This document shows, in pieces, positions 1-7,859 of a DNA stretch of 33,353 nt. Both the position numbers and the translations under genes were made by a program. Positions within the stretch are counted from its first letter, which is position 1, and each line of letters starts with the position of its first letter. Source of the DNA: JBEIGE01 sp040382055 (GTDB lineage Bacteria > Pseudomonadota > Gammaproteobacteria > Burkholderiales > Burkholderiaceae_C); NCBI GenBank assembly GCA_040382055.1, contig JBEIGE010000030.1, positions 1-33,353 of the forward strand, given 5' to 3'. The notes under the pieces are model-generated. The model was not told where the DNA came from. It was given only the letters and a program-made list of their open reading frames with translations, and did no database searches.

Positions 1-57
1 CTTGACACATCGGTCAAGGCCCGTCTGGAACAAATGAAAGTGGCGCTTACGGCTTAA
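1..57 (+). CDS. atpH: ATP synthase F1 subunit delta, 3' end only
   Basis: Only the last 18 codons and the TAA stop (55-57) are inside the window; the gene starts upstream. The peptide ends LEQMKVALTA, which fits the usual C-terminus of the F1 delta subunit, the stalk protein linking F1 to the b subunits. The call rests mainly on position: it lies directly upstream of atpA in the same direction, as in the conserved atpBEFHAGDC order. The last codons form the left arm of a hairpin (42-81). Confidence 0.85.
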   Translation, partial: LDTSVKARLEQMKVALTA

Positions 58-81
58 GGCATTGCCTGATCCGTAAGCGCC
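42..81 (+). other. Perfect 11-bp hairpin between atpH and atpA
   Basis: Positions 42-52 are the exact reverse complement of 71-81, with an 18-nt loop that holds a second small inverted repeat (AGGC 57-60 with GCCT 64-67). The left arm runs through the last codons of atpH. The right arm ends 13 nt before the AAGGAA ribosome-binding region of atpA. There is no T-run after it, so it does not look like an intrinsic terminator. An mRNA processing or translation-control structure is possible (inference). Confidence 0.6.
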
Positions 82-106
82 CCAACAAAGAAAGAAGGAA
101 AGAGTC

Positions 107-1660
107 ATGCAACTCAATCCCGCAGAGATTTCTGAACTGATCAAGAGCCGTATCGAAGGACTATCTGCCAGCGCAGATATCCGTAATCAAGGTACCGTTA
201 TCTCGGTGACCGACGGTATTTGTCGCATCCATGGCCTGTCCGATGTGATGCAGGGCGAAATGCTCGAATTTCCGGCGGGCAGCGATGGCTTGCCAACCTA
301 TGGTTTGGCGCTGAACCTTGAGCGTGACTCCGTGGGTTCCGTGATTCTGGGTGAGTATGAACATATTTCTGAAGGCGACACCGTCAAGTGCACCGGTCGT
401 ATTCTTGAAGTTCCGGTCGGTCCTGAACTGATTGGTCGGGTCGTCAACGCCCTGGGTCAGCCTATCGATGGCAAAGGCCCGATCAATGCCAAGATGACCG
501 ACGTGATCGAAAAAGTTGCGCCTGGTGTGATTGCCCGTAAATCCGTCGATCAGCCCATGCAAACCGGCTTGAAGTCGATTGACTCCATGGTTCCGGTGGG
601 GCGTGGACAGCGCGAGTTGATCATTGGTGACCGTCAGACCGGCAAAACTGCTGTGGCCATTGACGCCATCATCAACCAGAAGGGTCAGCACATGACCTGC
701 GTCTACGTGGCAATTGGCCAGAAGGCTTCGAGCATCAAGAACGTGGTTCGTGCGCTCGAACAAGCTGGCGCAATGGAATACACCATTGTGGTGGCGGCCT
801 CAGCGTCTGAATCGGCGGCCATGCAATACGTCTCAGCGTATTCGGGTTGCACCATGGGTGAGTACTTCCGCGATCGCGGCCAGGATGCCCTGATTGTGTA
901 TGACGATCTGTCCAAGCAGGCGGTGGCTTACCGTCAGGTGTCGCTCTTGTTGCGCCGCCCACCCGGCCGCGAAGCTTACCCCGGCGATGTGTTCTATCTG
1001 CACAGCCGTCTGCTTGAGCGTGCCGCACGTGTGAATGCCGAGTACGTCGAGGCTTTCACCAAAGGCGAGGTCAAAGGCAAGACTGGATCATTAACCGCAC
1101 TGCCCATCATTGAGACCCAGGCCGGTGACGTATCCGCATTCGTCCCAACCAACGTGATCTCCATTACCGATGGCCAGATCTTCCTGGAAACCTCACTGTT
1201 CAATGCGGGTGTTCGCCCCGCAATCAATGCCGGTATCTCGGTGTCCCGCGTGGGCTCTGCAGCGCAGACCAAGGTTGTGAAAGGCCAGTCAGGCGGTATC
1301 CGTAACGACTTGGCGCAGTACCGTGAGCTGGCTGCTTTCGCCCAGTTTGCCTCTGACCTGGATGAAGCTACCCGCAAGCAGCTCGATCGCGGTGCCCGCG
1401 TCACTGAGTTGCTCAAACAAAAGCAGTACAGCCCGCTATCGATCAGCTTGATGAGCGCTTCCTTGTTTGCTGTGAACAAGGGCTTCATGGATGACATTGA
1501 GGTCAAGAAGATACTTGCGTTTGAGCATGGTTTGCACGCTTATTTAAAAGACAAGCATGCCGCCCTGTTGGCCAAGGTGGAAGACACCAAGGCGCTGGAC
1601 AAGGAAGCCGAGGCTGAGTTGAATGCTGCGGTCGCTGCATTCAAGAAGTCCTTCGCTTGA
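107..1660 (+). CDS. atpA: ATP synthase F1 subunit alpha
   Basis: Encodes the non-catalytic nucleotide-binding subunit of the F1 hexamer, acting on the cytoplasmic face of the inner membrane. The 517-residue product has the family's normal length and N-terminus (MQLNPAEISELIK). The Walker A motif GDRQTGKT is at residues 174-181, and the arginine finger lies in VSRVGSAAQ (Arg381). ATG at 107 is preceded by an AAGGAA ribosome-binding site with about 7 nt spacing. It lies in the order atpH-atpA-atpG-atpD-atpC, and the operon is presumably transcribed from a promoter upstream of the window. Long open frames on the opposite strand here are shadows of the codon bias. The identification is secure. 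Confidence 0.99.
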   Translation: MQLNPAEISELIKSRIEGLSASADIRNQGTVISVTDGICRIHGLSDVMQGEMLEFPAGSDGLPTYGLALNLERDSVGSVILGEYEHISEGDTVKCTGRILEVPVGPELIGRVVNALGQPIDGKGPINAKMTDVIEKVAPGVIARKSVDQPMQTGLKSIDSMVPVGRGQRELIIGDRQTGKTAVAIDAIINQKGQHMTCVYVAIGQKASSIKNVVRALEQAGAMEYTIVVAASASESAAMQYVSAYSGCTMGEYFRDRGQDALIVYDDLSKQAVAYRQVSLLLRRPPGREAYPGDVFYLHSRLLERAARVNAEYVEAFTKGEVKGKTGSLTALPIIETQAGDVSAFVPTNVISITDGQIFLETSLFNAGVRPAINAGISVSRVGSAAQTKVVKGQSGGIRNDLAQYRELAAFAQFASDLDEATRKQLDRGARVTELLKQKQYSPLSISLMSASLFAVNKGFMDDIEVKKILAFEHGLHAYLKDKHAALLAKVEDTKALDKEAEAELNAAVAAFKKSFA

Positions 1661-1699
1661 TTTCCTCCTGTATCAACACCTATAGATTAGGAGCCATTC

Positions 1700-2584
1700 A
1701 TGGCAGCAGGTAAGGAACTACGAACCAAGATCAAATCGGTGGAAAACACCAAGAAAATCACCAAGGCGATGGAGATGATCTCGGTCTCGAAAATGCGCAA
1801 GGCGCAGGAGCGCATGCGCGCTGCCCGTCCTTACAGCACCAAGATACGGGATATTGCGACCAATCTCGGCCGGGCCAATCCTGAGTATGTTCACAGTTTC
1901 ATGAAGACCAACGATGCCAAATCAGTTGGCATGATCGTGGTCAGCACAGACAAGGGCTTGTGCGGTGGTCTCAATACCAACTTGTTGCGTCAGGTAACTG
2001 CCAAGTTGCGCGAAACCCAGAGTGCAGGCAAGACAACACAGGCAGTCGCCATTGGCAGCAAAGGTCTCGGATTCTTGAATCGCGTGGGTGCCAAGGTGGT
2101 GTCCCATGTGACACACCTGGGTGACAAACCGCATCTCGACAAGCTCATAGGGCCGGTCAAAGTGCTGCTTGATGCCTATGTTAGAGGTGAGGTCAGCGGG
2201 GTTTACCTGTGCTACAACAAATTTGTCAGCACCATGCGGCAAGACCCGGTGGTCGAGCAATTGCTGCCGCTTTCAGCTCATGAGATGGAAGCTCAAAGCA
2301 AGGCTGAAGGTGTGGGTCACGCATGGGACTATTTGTACGAGCCCGATGCGCAAACCGTCATTGACGACTTGCTGGTTCGCTATGTTGAAGCATTGGTATT
2401 TCAGGCCTTGGCTGAAAACATGGCATCCGAGCATGCGGCACGTATGGTGGCCATGAAAGCGGCTACCGACAACGCCGGCAGTGTGATCGCCGAGCTCAAG
2501 CTCATTTACAACAAGACGCGTCAGGCAGCAATTACCAAAGAGCTGTCGGAAATCGTGTCAGGCGCGGCCGCTATCAGCGGTTGA
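1700..2584 (+). CDS. atpG: ATP synthase F1 subunit gamma
   Basis: Gamma is the rotating central shaft of F1, coupling proton flow through Fo to catalysis in the alpha/beta hexamer. The 294-residue product starts with the conserved KELRTKIKSVENTKKITKAM segment and ends with an ITKELSEIVSGAAA helix, matching the two long helices that form the shaft in this family. A TAGGAG ribosome-binding site precedes ATG 1700. The gap from atpA is only 39 nt. The length is close to the usual 287-295 residues and nothing looks broken. Confidence 0.99.
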   Translation: MAAGKELRTKIKSVENTKKITKAMEMISVSKMRKAQERMRAARPYSTKIRDIATNLGRANPEYVHSFMKTNDAKSVGMIVVSTDKGLCGGLNTNLLRQVTAKLRETQSAGKTTQAVAIGSKGLGFLNRVGAKVVSHVTHLGDKPHLDKLIGPVKVLLDAYVRGEVSGVYLCYNKFVSTMRQDPVVEQLLPLSAHEMEAQSKAEGVGHAWDYLYEPDAQTVIDDLLVRYVEALVFQALAENMASEHAARMVAMKAATDNAGSVIAELKLIYNKTRQAAITKELSEIVSGAAAISG

Positions 2585-2622
2585 ACCCAGGTTATCGAAT
2601 TCAAATTATTGGAGTGCGAAAA

Positions 2623-4023
2623 ATGCAAGCCCAAGGAAAAATTGTTCAGTGTATTGGTGCGGTGGTAGACGTTGAGTTTCCCCGTGACAGAATGCCCCGC
2701 GTGTACGACGCGCTCAAAATGGAAGGCTCACCGCTGACCCTGGAAGTCCAGCAGCAGTTGGGTGACGGCATTGTTCGTACCATCGCGCTGGGGTCGTCTG
2801 ATGGTTTGCGCCGCGGTCTGATGGTTTTCAACACGGGCGCACAGATCACCGTGCCGGTGGGCAAGGCCACGCTGGGCCGCATCATGGACGTGCTGGGCAG
2901 TCCCATTGACGAGCGCGGCCCGGTTAGCCAGGAAAAAACAGCCTCCATTCACCGCAAAGCACCGTCTTACGACGAGCTCAGCCCCTCTCAGGAGTTGCTC
3001 GAAACCGGTATCAAGGTGATTGATCTGGTTTGCCCTTTTGCAAAAGGGGGCAAGGTTGGCTTGTTCGGCGGTGCCGGTGTTGGCAAAACTGTGAACATGA
3101 TGGAACTGATCAACAACATCGCCAAAGCACACAGCGGCTTGTCTGTGTTTGCGGGTGTGGGCGAGCGTACTCGTGAGGGTAACGACTTCTATCACGAGAT
3201 GGCCGACTCCGGCGTGGTGAACCTTGAAAACCTCGAAGAGTCCAAAGTAGCCATGGTCTACGGCCAGATGAATGAGCCCCCGGGCAACCGTTTGCGCGTG
3301 GCCCTGACCGGCCTGACCATTGCGGAATCTTTCCGTGACGAAGGCAAGGACGTGCTGTTCTTCGTGGACAACATCTACCGCTACACCCTGGCCGGTACCG
3401 AAGTTTCCGCGTTGTTGGGTCGTATGCCTTCTGCCGTGGGCTATCAACCAACGCTGGCTGAAGAAATGGGCCGCCTGCAAGAGCGGATTACTTCCACCAA
3501 GATCGGCTCCATCACTTCCATCCAGGCGGTGCATGTTCCGGCTGACGACTTGACCGACCCGTCGCCTGCCACAACCTTTGCCCACCTGGATTCGACAGTG
3601 GTGCTTTCCCGTGATATCGCCTCCCTCGGTATCTACCCTGCGGTAGACCCTTTGGATTCCACCAGCCGCCAGCTTGATCCGTTGGTTGTGGGTGCAGACC
3701 ATTACGACACTGCTCGTGCAGTTCAAGGCACGCTGCAGCGCTACCGCGAGTTGCGCGACATCATTGCGATCATGGGTATGGACGACTTGGCCCCTGAAGA
3801 CAAGCTGGCTGTGGCCCGAGCTCGCAAGATTCAGCGCTTCTTGAGCCAACCTTTCCACGTGGCCGAGGTTTTTACCGGCTCTCCTGGCAAATACGTTACC
3901 CTGGCCGAGACCATTCGCGGCTTCAAAATGATTGTCAATGGCGAGTGCGATCACCTGCCCGAGCAGGCCTTCTACATGGTCGGCACCATTGACGAAGCGT
4001 TTGAAAAAGCCAAGAAGATCTGA
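2623..4023 (+). CDS. atpD: ATP synthase F1 subunit beta
   Basis: Encodes the catalytic subunit of F1, where ADP and phosphate are joined. The product is 466 residues. I place the start at ATG 2623 because the protein then begins MQAQGKIVQCIGAVVDVEF, the standard beta-subunit N-terminus, and a GGAG ribosome-binding site lies at 2611-2614. The open frame continues upstream to a TTG at 2581, which is not needed. Walker A GGAGVGKT is at residues 149-156, followed by the GVGERTREG segment with the catalytic glutamate. DNIYRYTLAGTEVSALLGR and the DHLPEQAFYMVG C-terminal segment are of the E. coli type. The spacing to atpC is 13 nt. Confidence 0.99.
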   Translation: MQAQGKIVQCIGAVVDVEFPRDRMPRVYDALKMEGSPLTLEVQQQLGDGIVRTIALGSSDGLRRGLMVFNTGAQITVPVGKATLGRIMDVLGSPIDERGPVSQEKTASIHRKAPSYDELSPSQELLETGIKVIDLVCPFAKGGKVGLFGGAGVGKTVNMMELINNIAKAHSGLSVFAGVGERTREGNDFYHEMADSGVVNLENLEESKVAMVYGQMNEPPGNRLRVALTGLTIAESFRDEGKDVLFFVDNIYRYTLAGTEVSALLGRMPSAVGYQPTLAEEMGRLQERITSTKIGSITSIQAVHVPADDLTDPSPATTFAHLDSTVVLSRDIASLGIYPAVDPLDSTSRQLDPLVVGADHYDTARAVQGTLQRYRELRDIIAIMGMDDLAPEDKLAVARARKIQRFLSQPFHVAEVFTGSPGKYVTLAETIRGFKMIVNGECDHLPEQAFYMVGTIDEAFEKAKKI

Positions 4024-4036
4024 TCGGCGGTAAACC

Positions 4037-4453
4037 ATGAACACCATCCACGTTGATGTTGTCAGTGCTGAAGAATCCATCTTCTCTGGCGAAGCGCGGT
4101 TTGTAGCGCTTCCCGGTGAAGCCGGAGAACTCGGCATTTATCCCCGCCACACACCACTGATTACCCGCATCAGGCCAGGGTCTGTACGAATTGAGAAAGC
4201 CGATGGCACAGAGGAATTTGTCTTTGTAGCTGGCGGAATTCTTGAAGTACAACCCAACTGCGTCACGGTACTGTCAGATACTGCTGTGCGCGGTAAGGAC
4301 CTGGATGACGAGAAAGCCAACGCCGCCAAAGCTGCTGCAGAAGAAGCGGTTAAAAACGCCAAGAGCGAGCTTGATCTCGCCAAGGCGCAGTCTGAGTTGG
4401 CCATGATGGCGGCACAGATCGCAGCCCTGCGCAAATACCGTCAGAAAAAGTGA
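4037..4453 (+). CDS. atpC: ATP synthase F1 subunit epsilon
   Basis: The epsilon subunit sits at the foot of the gamma shaft and can inhibit ATP hydrolysis. The 138-residue product shows the two family parts. The N-terminal beta-sandwich covers about residues 1-85 (MNTIHVDVVSAEESIFSG, then LPGEAGELGIYPRHTPLIT). The C-terminal part is an alanine-rich helical hairpin (about 90-138). It closes the atp operon, 13 nt after atpD. A hairpin follows at 4469-4493. Confidence 0.98.
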   Translation: MNTIHVDVVSAEESIFSGEARFVALPGEAGELGIYPRHTPLITRIRPGSVRIEKADGTEEFVFVAGGILEVQPNCVTVLSDTAVRGKDLDDEKANAAKAAAEEAVKNAKSELDLAKAQSELAMMAAQIAALRKYRQKK

Positions 4454-4468
4454 TGCCTTGTTGAGCCG

Positions 4469-4493
4469 CTGTCAGCGCCTAGCGCGCTGACAG
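4469..4493 (+). terminator. Perfect 10-bp hairpin at the end of the atp operon
   Basis: CTGTCAGCGC (4469-4478) and GCGCTGACAG (4484-4493) are exact reverse complements around a 5-nt loop, 15 nt after the atpC stop. The stem is strong and GC-rich, but no T-tract follows, and the next gene's possible ATG (4497) begins only 3 nt later. It may be a terminator or mRNA 3'-end stabiliser for atpC. It may equally block translation initiation of the next gene. Confidence 0.5.
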
Positions 4494-4496
4494 ACA

Positions 4497-5507
4497 ATGG
4501 GTTTAATCAAAACCCTTGCCATGAACTATCATCCGCCCTTCTGGCTGCCCGGCGGTCATCTGCAAACCATCTGGTCGGCACTTTACGCAAAACGCGTCAA
4601 CATGGCTTCACCAGACTATGTGCGTGAGCGATGGTTGTCCCCGGACGGTGATTTTGTCGACGTGGATTGGCTTGCGGATAAGCGAACAGGTACCTTGTTG
4701 GTGTTGTTTCACGGCCTGGAAGGCTCATCCCGCAGTCATTACTCAGAAGCCTTTGCTGACTGTGCCAAGACCCTGGGCTTGGCTTTTGCTGTGCCCCACT
4801 TCCGCGGATGCAGCGGGGAACTTAACCAGGGCCCCAGGGCCTACCACTCAGGCGACTATGAAGAAATTGACTGGATACTCCGGCGATTTCGGTCCCAACA
4901 TGCCGGGCCCATGATTGCGGTGGGGATATCGCTAGGCGGCAACGCCTTGATGCGCTGGGCTGCTGAAATGGAAGAGCAAGCCGCCAAAGTAGTTTCTGCC
5001 GTGGCAGCCATATGCTCCCCGTTGGATCTTGCAGCCTCAGGCCGGGCCATCGGAAAAGGCTTCAACCGCCAAGTCTACACACGAATGTTCTTGCACAGCA
5101 TGAAGCCCAAAGCCATGAGCAAGTTACAGCAGTACCCTAAACTCTTCAAAGCGCAAGACTTGCTTGGGGTTAAAGACCTTTATGAGTTCGACAACGTGTT
5201 CACGGCACCGCTGCATGGCTTTAAAAACACCGACGACTACTGGTCGCGCGCTTCCGCAAAACCACATTTGCGTCGCGTTCGTATTCCGGCCTTGCTGGTC
5301 AATGCGCGAAACGATCCATTTGTACCCGCCAACTCATTGCCCACAGCGGTGGAAGTCAGTGCGCAAGTGACCCTATGGCAACCCGAACATGGCGGCCACG
5401 TGGGTTTTCCACAAGGCCGGCCGCCTGGCCATGTGCGTAGCCTGCCGTGCACAGTGGTGCCATGGCTGATGGAGGCTGGTCATTGCAAGCCGCAAACTGA
5501 TGGATGA
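4497..5507 (+). CDS. YheT-type alpha/beta hydrolase
   Basis: Predicted serine hydrolase of the alpha/beta fold, in the YheT/EMB8-like group (COG0429). The substrate is unknown. The 336-residue product begins with the family hallmark FWLPGGHLQTIW. It shows the HGLEGSS oxyanion-hole loop (72-78), the nucleophile elbow GISLGGN (Ser145), a likely acid Asp273 in NARNDPFVP, and the catalytic histidine in HGGHVGF (His301). The start is uncertain: ATG 4497 abuts a hairpin and has no clear ribosome-binding site, while ATG 4521 (MNYHPPFW) is a plausible alternative. The 3' end overlaps the next gene by 8 nt, which suggests translational coupling. Confidence 0.9.
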   Translation: MGLIKTLAMNYHPPFWLPGGHLQTIWSALYAKRVNMASPDYVRERWLSPDGDFVDVDWLADKRTGTLLVLFHGLEGSSRSHYSEAFADCAKTLGLAFAVPHFRGCSGELNQGPRAYHSGDYEEIDWILRRFRSQHAGPMIAVGISLGGNALMRWAAEMEEQAAKVVSAVAAICSPLDLAASGRAIGKGFNRQVYTRMFLHSMKPKAMSKLQQYPKLFKAQDLLGVKDLYEFDNVFTAPLHGFKNTDDYWSRASAKPHLRRVRIPALLVNARNDPFVPANSLPTAVEVSAQVTLWQPEHGGHVGFPQGRPPGHVRSLPCTVVPWLMEAGHCKPQTDG

Positions 5508-6045
5508 CATTGTTCGACAGGCGATGGCCAAATGGCCCCATGTGCCAGCCTGCTATGGCTGGCTGGGACTGGACGCGCGCGGGCAGTGGTTTATGCGTGA
5601 CGATCACGCCCAGGCAGCTGGCACTTTTTCATGTGGCTTGCGCGAAGCCAAGGGCTCACTGCTACAACACACCAAGTTAATTGACTTTATTGCCAGAAAC
5701 TACGCGTGTGACCCAGAGGGGAACTGGTTTTTCCAGAACGGGCCGCAGCGGGTTTACGTTGAGCTCGAAGCCACGCCCTGGGTTTGGAGAATCAACGCCG
5801 ACATGGGTGTTCAATCCCATACCGGTTTGGCCAGCACCGTGTTGCGCTGCCTGGTAGATGAACAGGGCCGGGTTTACCTGTACACCCCGCTGGGACTTGG
5901 CTTGGTTCACACCCTTGATGTTTATCAGGCAGCCGAGGCCGTGGAACTGGGGATCTGGAAGGCTGAAGAAGTTAACTCTGGCGAGTTAGCTCATGAGTTT
6001 AGTTTTCGAAAAAGTCCGCAAGCTCCGAACCTGAGGAAAAGTTAA
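5500..6045 (+). CDS. Conserved small protein of unknown function, coupled to the YheT-type hydrolase
   Basis: I do not recognise a function. The 181-residue product has no signal peptide or membrane segment and is rich in Trp (KWPHVPACYGWLGLDARGQW, FQNGPQRVYVELEATPWVWR). It reads like a soluble, beta-rich cytoplasmic protein, probably one of the numbered proteobacterial DUF families, but I cannot give the number with confidence. Its ATG (5500) lies inside the 3' end of the hydrolase gene, an 8-nt overlap, so the two are very likely co-translated. Coding quality is like its neighbours. It ends at TAA 6043-6045, just before a weak hairpin. Confidence 0.8.
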   Translation: MDDIVRQAMAKWPHVPACYGWLGLDARGQWFMRDDHAQAAGTFSCGLREAKGSLLQHTKLIDFIARNYACDPEGNWFFQNGPQRVYVELEATPWVWRINADMGVQSHTGLASTVLRCLVDEQGRVYLYTPLGLGLVHTLDVYQAAEAVELGIWKAEEVNSGELAHEFSFRKSPQAPNLRKS

Positions 6046-6048
6046 CGA

Positions 6049-6069
6049 TTGCTATATTTACTGTAGCAA
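6049..6069. terminator. Weak hairpin between convergent genes
   Basis: TTGCTA (6049-6054) and TAGCAA (6064-6069) form a 6-bp stem with a 9-nt loop. It lies between the stop of the plus-strand gene (6045) and the stop of the minus-strand cytochrome gene (6103). Position fits a two-way terminator, but the stem is short and AT-rich and the T-run is poor. Confidence 0.3.
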
Positions 6070-6102
6070 AAATAGAGTACTGGAAAAGGCTAGAGCCCAA
6101 AA

Positions 6103-6624
6103 TTACTTGGCAGCTTCAGCTGCTGGAGCGGGTGCCTTGGGTTCGGCAAACTTGCCACCAGCTGCATTGGCCATGTACACAACTGCACGGCCAATCTCAA
6201 CGTCACCAAAGTCGCCACCGCCCTGGGCTCCCATTGCGCCTTTGCCTTTGAGTGCGGATGTCAGCAAAGACTCATAGCCGGTTTTAATGCGAGAAGCCCA
6301 GGCTGCAGCTTCGCCGAATTTGGGTGCGCCAGCAACGCCTGCGTTATGGCAGGCACCGCACTGGGCCTTGTAAACATCTTCGCCGCCCTTTAGAGGACGG
6401 TTGGCATCACGAATCTCAACCGTGCCCACTTTTTGAATGCGCTGAGTAACGGACATCTCCATATTGACCGTGCCAGCAGCAGGTTTTGTATGTGAAGTTA
6501 CGTAGTACACCAGGCCGATGATGATGAAAACTGGCACCACAAACGACACCAAAACTGCCATCAGCAATTGCTTTGGGGTTTTGATCGGGCCGCTATGGTC
6601 TTCTTCGTGGCTATTCGCACTCAT
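6103..6624 (-). CDS. Membrane-anchored c5-type cytochrome c
   Basis: Small electron carrier with one covalently bound haem, expected on the periplasmic side of the inner membrane. The product is 173 residues. One N-terminal membrane segment (about 20-42, LLMAVLVSFVVPVFIIIGLV) acts as an uncleaved anchor. A linker follows, then a single haem site CGACH at 89-93. The KGAMGAQGGG stretch gives the probable sixth ligand Met131. The tail is Ala/Pro-rich. I chose ATG at 6622-6624 (MSANSHEEDHSG). The frame stays open further upstream, but that extension would run across the tRNA gene and is not credible. An oxidase- or respiratory-chain role is likely but not shown. Confidence 0.92.
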   Translation of the reverse strand: MSANSHEEDHSGPIKTPKQLLMAVLVSFVVPVFIIIGLVYYVTSHTKPAAGTVNMEMSVTQRIQKVGTVEIRDANRPLKGGEDVYKAQCGACHNAGVAGAPKFGEAAAWASRIKTGYESLLTSALKGKGAMGAQGGGDFGDVEIGRAVVYMANAAGGKFAEPKAPAPAAEAAK

Positions 6625-6670
6625 GGTGTCTTTCGTCGCGTTAGGGTTGAACTGAGTGGCCGAATTATAG

Positions 6671-6699
6671 CCGTGAGCACGAGTGAAAACCCCTACAAT
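6671..6699 (+). promoter_or_regulatory. Possible tRNA promoter
   Basis: TACAAT at 6694-6699 matches the sigma-70 -10 consensus at five of six positions and lies 18 nt before the mature tRNA 5' end, a sensible distance. No convincing -35 box is visible at 16-18 nt spacing. Confidence 0.35.
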
Positions 6700-6717
6700 G
6701 CAGGCTGTTTCAGCGTT

Positions 6718-6793
6718 GCGGCTGTAGCTCAGTGGATAGAGTATTGGCCTCCGAAGCCAAGGGTCGTGGGTTCGATCCCCGCCAGCCGCACCA
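6718..6793 (+). tRNA. tRNA-Arg (anticodon CCG, reads CGG)
   Basis: A 76-nt cloverleaf is readable. The acceptor stem GCGGCTG (6718-6724) pairs with CAGCCGC (6783-6789), followed by discriminator A and an encoded CCA (6791-6793). The D arm reads GCTCAGTGGATAGAGT. The anticodon stem is TTGGC/GCCAA with loop CTCCGAA, giving anticodon CCG at 6751-6753. The T arm holds GGTTCGATCC. The gene is read away from the divergent cytochrome gene. Confidence 0.97.
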
Positions 6794-6830
6794 TCTGAGG
6801 GAAAACCGCATAGCCAGTTGTGACCTGAAG

Positions 6831-6879
6831 CATAAGCGTGCCGCAACGTCACGCTCAAGCTTCTGGCGGCACACTTATG
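6831..6879 (-). terminator. 14-bp hairpin downstream of the tautomerase operon
   Basis: Arms 6831-6844 and 6866-6879 are complementary over 14 positions with a 21-nt loop. The one non-Watson-Crick position is C-A on the plus strand but G-U on the minus-strand transcript. The structure is therefore fully paired only when read on the minus strand, downstream of the tautomerase gene that ends at 6973. The T-run is poor. It is also about 40 nt after the tRNA on the plus strand. Confidence 0.45.
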
Positions 6880-6972
6880 ATGCCCCAAAAAGTTAGGATA
6901 TTTTTCCGTCGACAGAGATTACTGAAATCGACCGGTTGAATCCAAGGCAAAAAAGTCAAAAAAATCAAGTTC

Positions 6973-7365
6973 TTACGCATGGTGATAGCGGTACTCCTGA
7001 GTGATTCCGCTAAAGCCATAGGATGTCGCCCTGACATCCTGCACATAGATGTAGCTTTCGTTGTGCAAGTTACCCAGCAGCTTCGAAAAGGCATCAAACG
7101 CCTCTCTGATGTACTGTGCTTTTTCAGCCTTGGTGTTGGTTTCGTCGGTGACTTTGATGTCGAAGTAGAAGCTGCTTTTGCCATGCTCCGCCAACGACTT
7201 GCCCGCAACAATCCAGTCCTGCGGGTTGACGTACTCAATGGCTATCGAGGTGACATTCGGATCCTTGTGCAGAATTCTGCTGGTGAGTTCCAAAAGAATT
7301 GTCGAGATCCGCTTAGTCATGTCCTTTGACCGCTGGCCGCTGACTTTTACATTCAAGATGGGCAT
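6973..7365 (-). CDS. Tautomerase-superfamily protein
   Basis: Predicted small-molecule tautomerase or isomerase using an N-terminal proline as general base. The 130-residue product starts MPILNVKVSGQRS: after removal of Met, Pro is residue 1, the hallmark of 4-oxalocrotonate tautomerase relatives. The N-terminal half (PILNVKV, then a helix and SIAIEYV) fits one beta-alpha-beta unit. At about 130 residues it is of the longer, two-unit type. A strong AAAGGAG ribosome-binding site with 6-nt spacing fixes the start. It lies 48 nt downstream of a MarR-type regulator in the same direction, so that regulator probably controls it. The substrate is unknown. Confidence 0.88.
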   Translation of the reverse strand: MPILNVKVSGQRSKDMTKRISTILLELTSRILHKDPNVTSIAIEYVNPQDWIVAGKSLAEHGKSSFYFDIKVTDETNTKAEKAQYIREAFDAFSKLLGNLHNESYIYVQDVRATSYGFSGITQEYRYHHA

Positions 7366-7413
7366 ACGTGCTCCTTTGATTAGCTGTGCAACTATATAAA
7401 CAAAAAAATGCGC

Positions 7414-7842
7414 TCATTCAAGGGCTGAGCGAACACCACGAATTTTCGCTACCGTCTCTCCAAATTCAGTATTGCCCAGTAGGCTTTTGAGCTTGCTGGT
7501 CACCGTTGCGCTTGCCTTATTCAGTGCAGCATGGATTGCAATAGCGTCATTTGTGGGCTCGATACAAACTTCTCGTCCATCACCATCGCGTCCGCGTCGC
7601 TCAATGAGCCCCTTGGTTTGCAGAAAATCCAGAGCGCGTGTCGCGGTAGGTCTGGCTATTGAGAGTTCATCTGCAAGCTCGCGCTGAAGCAATCCAGGTT
7701 TAGCTAGTATTACCCTAAGCATGAACGCTTGTGGCGGTGATAACTCAAACACGGCAAATGCTTCCGTCCATTCCCGCTCAAGTCGACGAGCCAAGGCTGT
7801 GGTGTTGAAATATAGGCAATGGTCAAACATGGCTGACAGCAT
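7414..7842 (-). CDS. MarR-family transcriptional regulator
   Basis: Predicted dimeric winged-helix repressor responding to a small ligand. The product has 142 residues from ATG 7842; ATG 7830 (MFDHCLYFNTTALAR) is an equally reasonable start. The DNA-binding part is LLQRELADELSIARPTATRA, followed by the wing with RRGRDGDGREV. The flanking helices fit the MarR dimer interface. It is transcribed ahead of the tautomerase gene. A possible operator dyad (7860-7879) sits directly upstream, and a related half-site lies before the tautomerase gene. This suggests autoregulation and control of the tautomerase. Confidence 0.92.
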   Translation of the reverse strand: MLSAMFDHCLYFNTTALARRLEREWTEAFAVFELSPPQAFMLRVILAKPGLLQRELADELSIARPTATRALDFLQTKGLIERRGRDGDGREVCIEPTNDAIAIHAALNKASATVTSKLKSLLGNTEFGETVAKIRGVRSALE

Positions 7843-7859
7843 AGTGGATTTTGATTAGC

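Noticed and set aside
2728..4137. 469-codon open frame on the minus strand opposite atpD/atpC, plus similar long frames opposite atpA
   Set aside because: The plus-strand frame is clearly the ATP synthase beta/epsilon genes. The antisense frame has no ribosome-binding site or recognisable domains and reflects GC-rich codon bias.
6625..6888. Upstream extension of the cytochrome c frame
   Set aside because: It would translate across the tRNA-Arg gene. The internal ATG at 6624 gives a normal membrane-anchored cytochrome.
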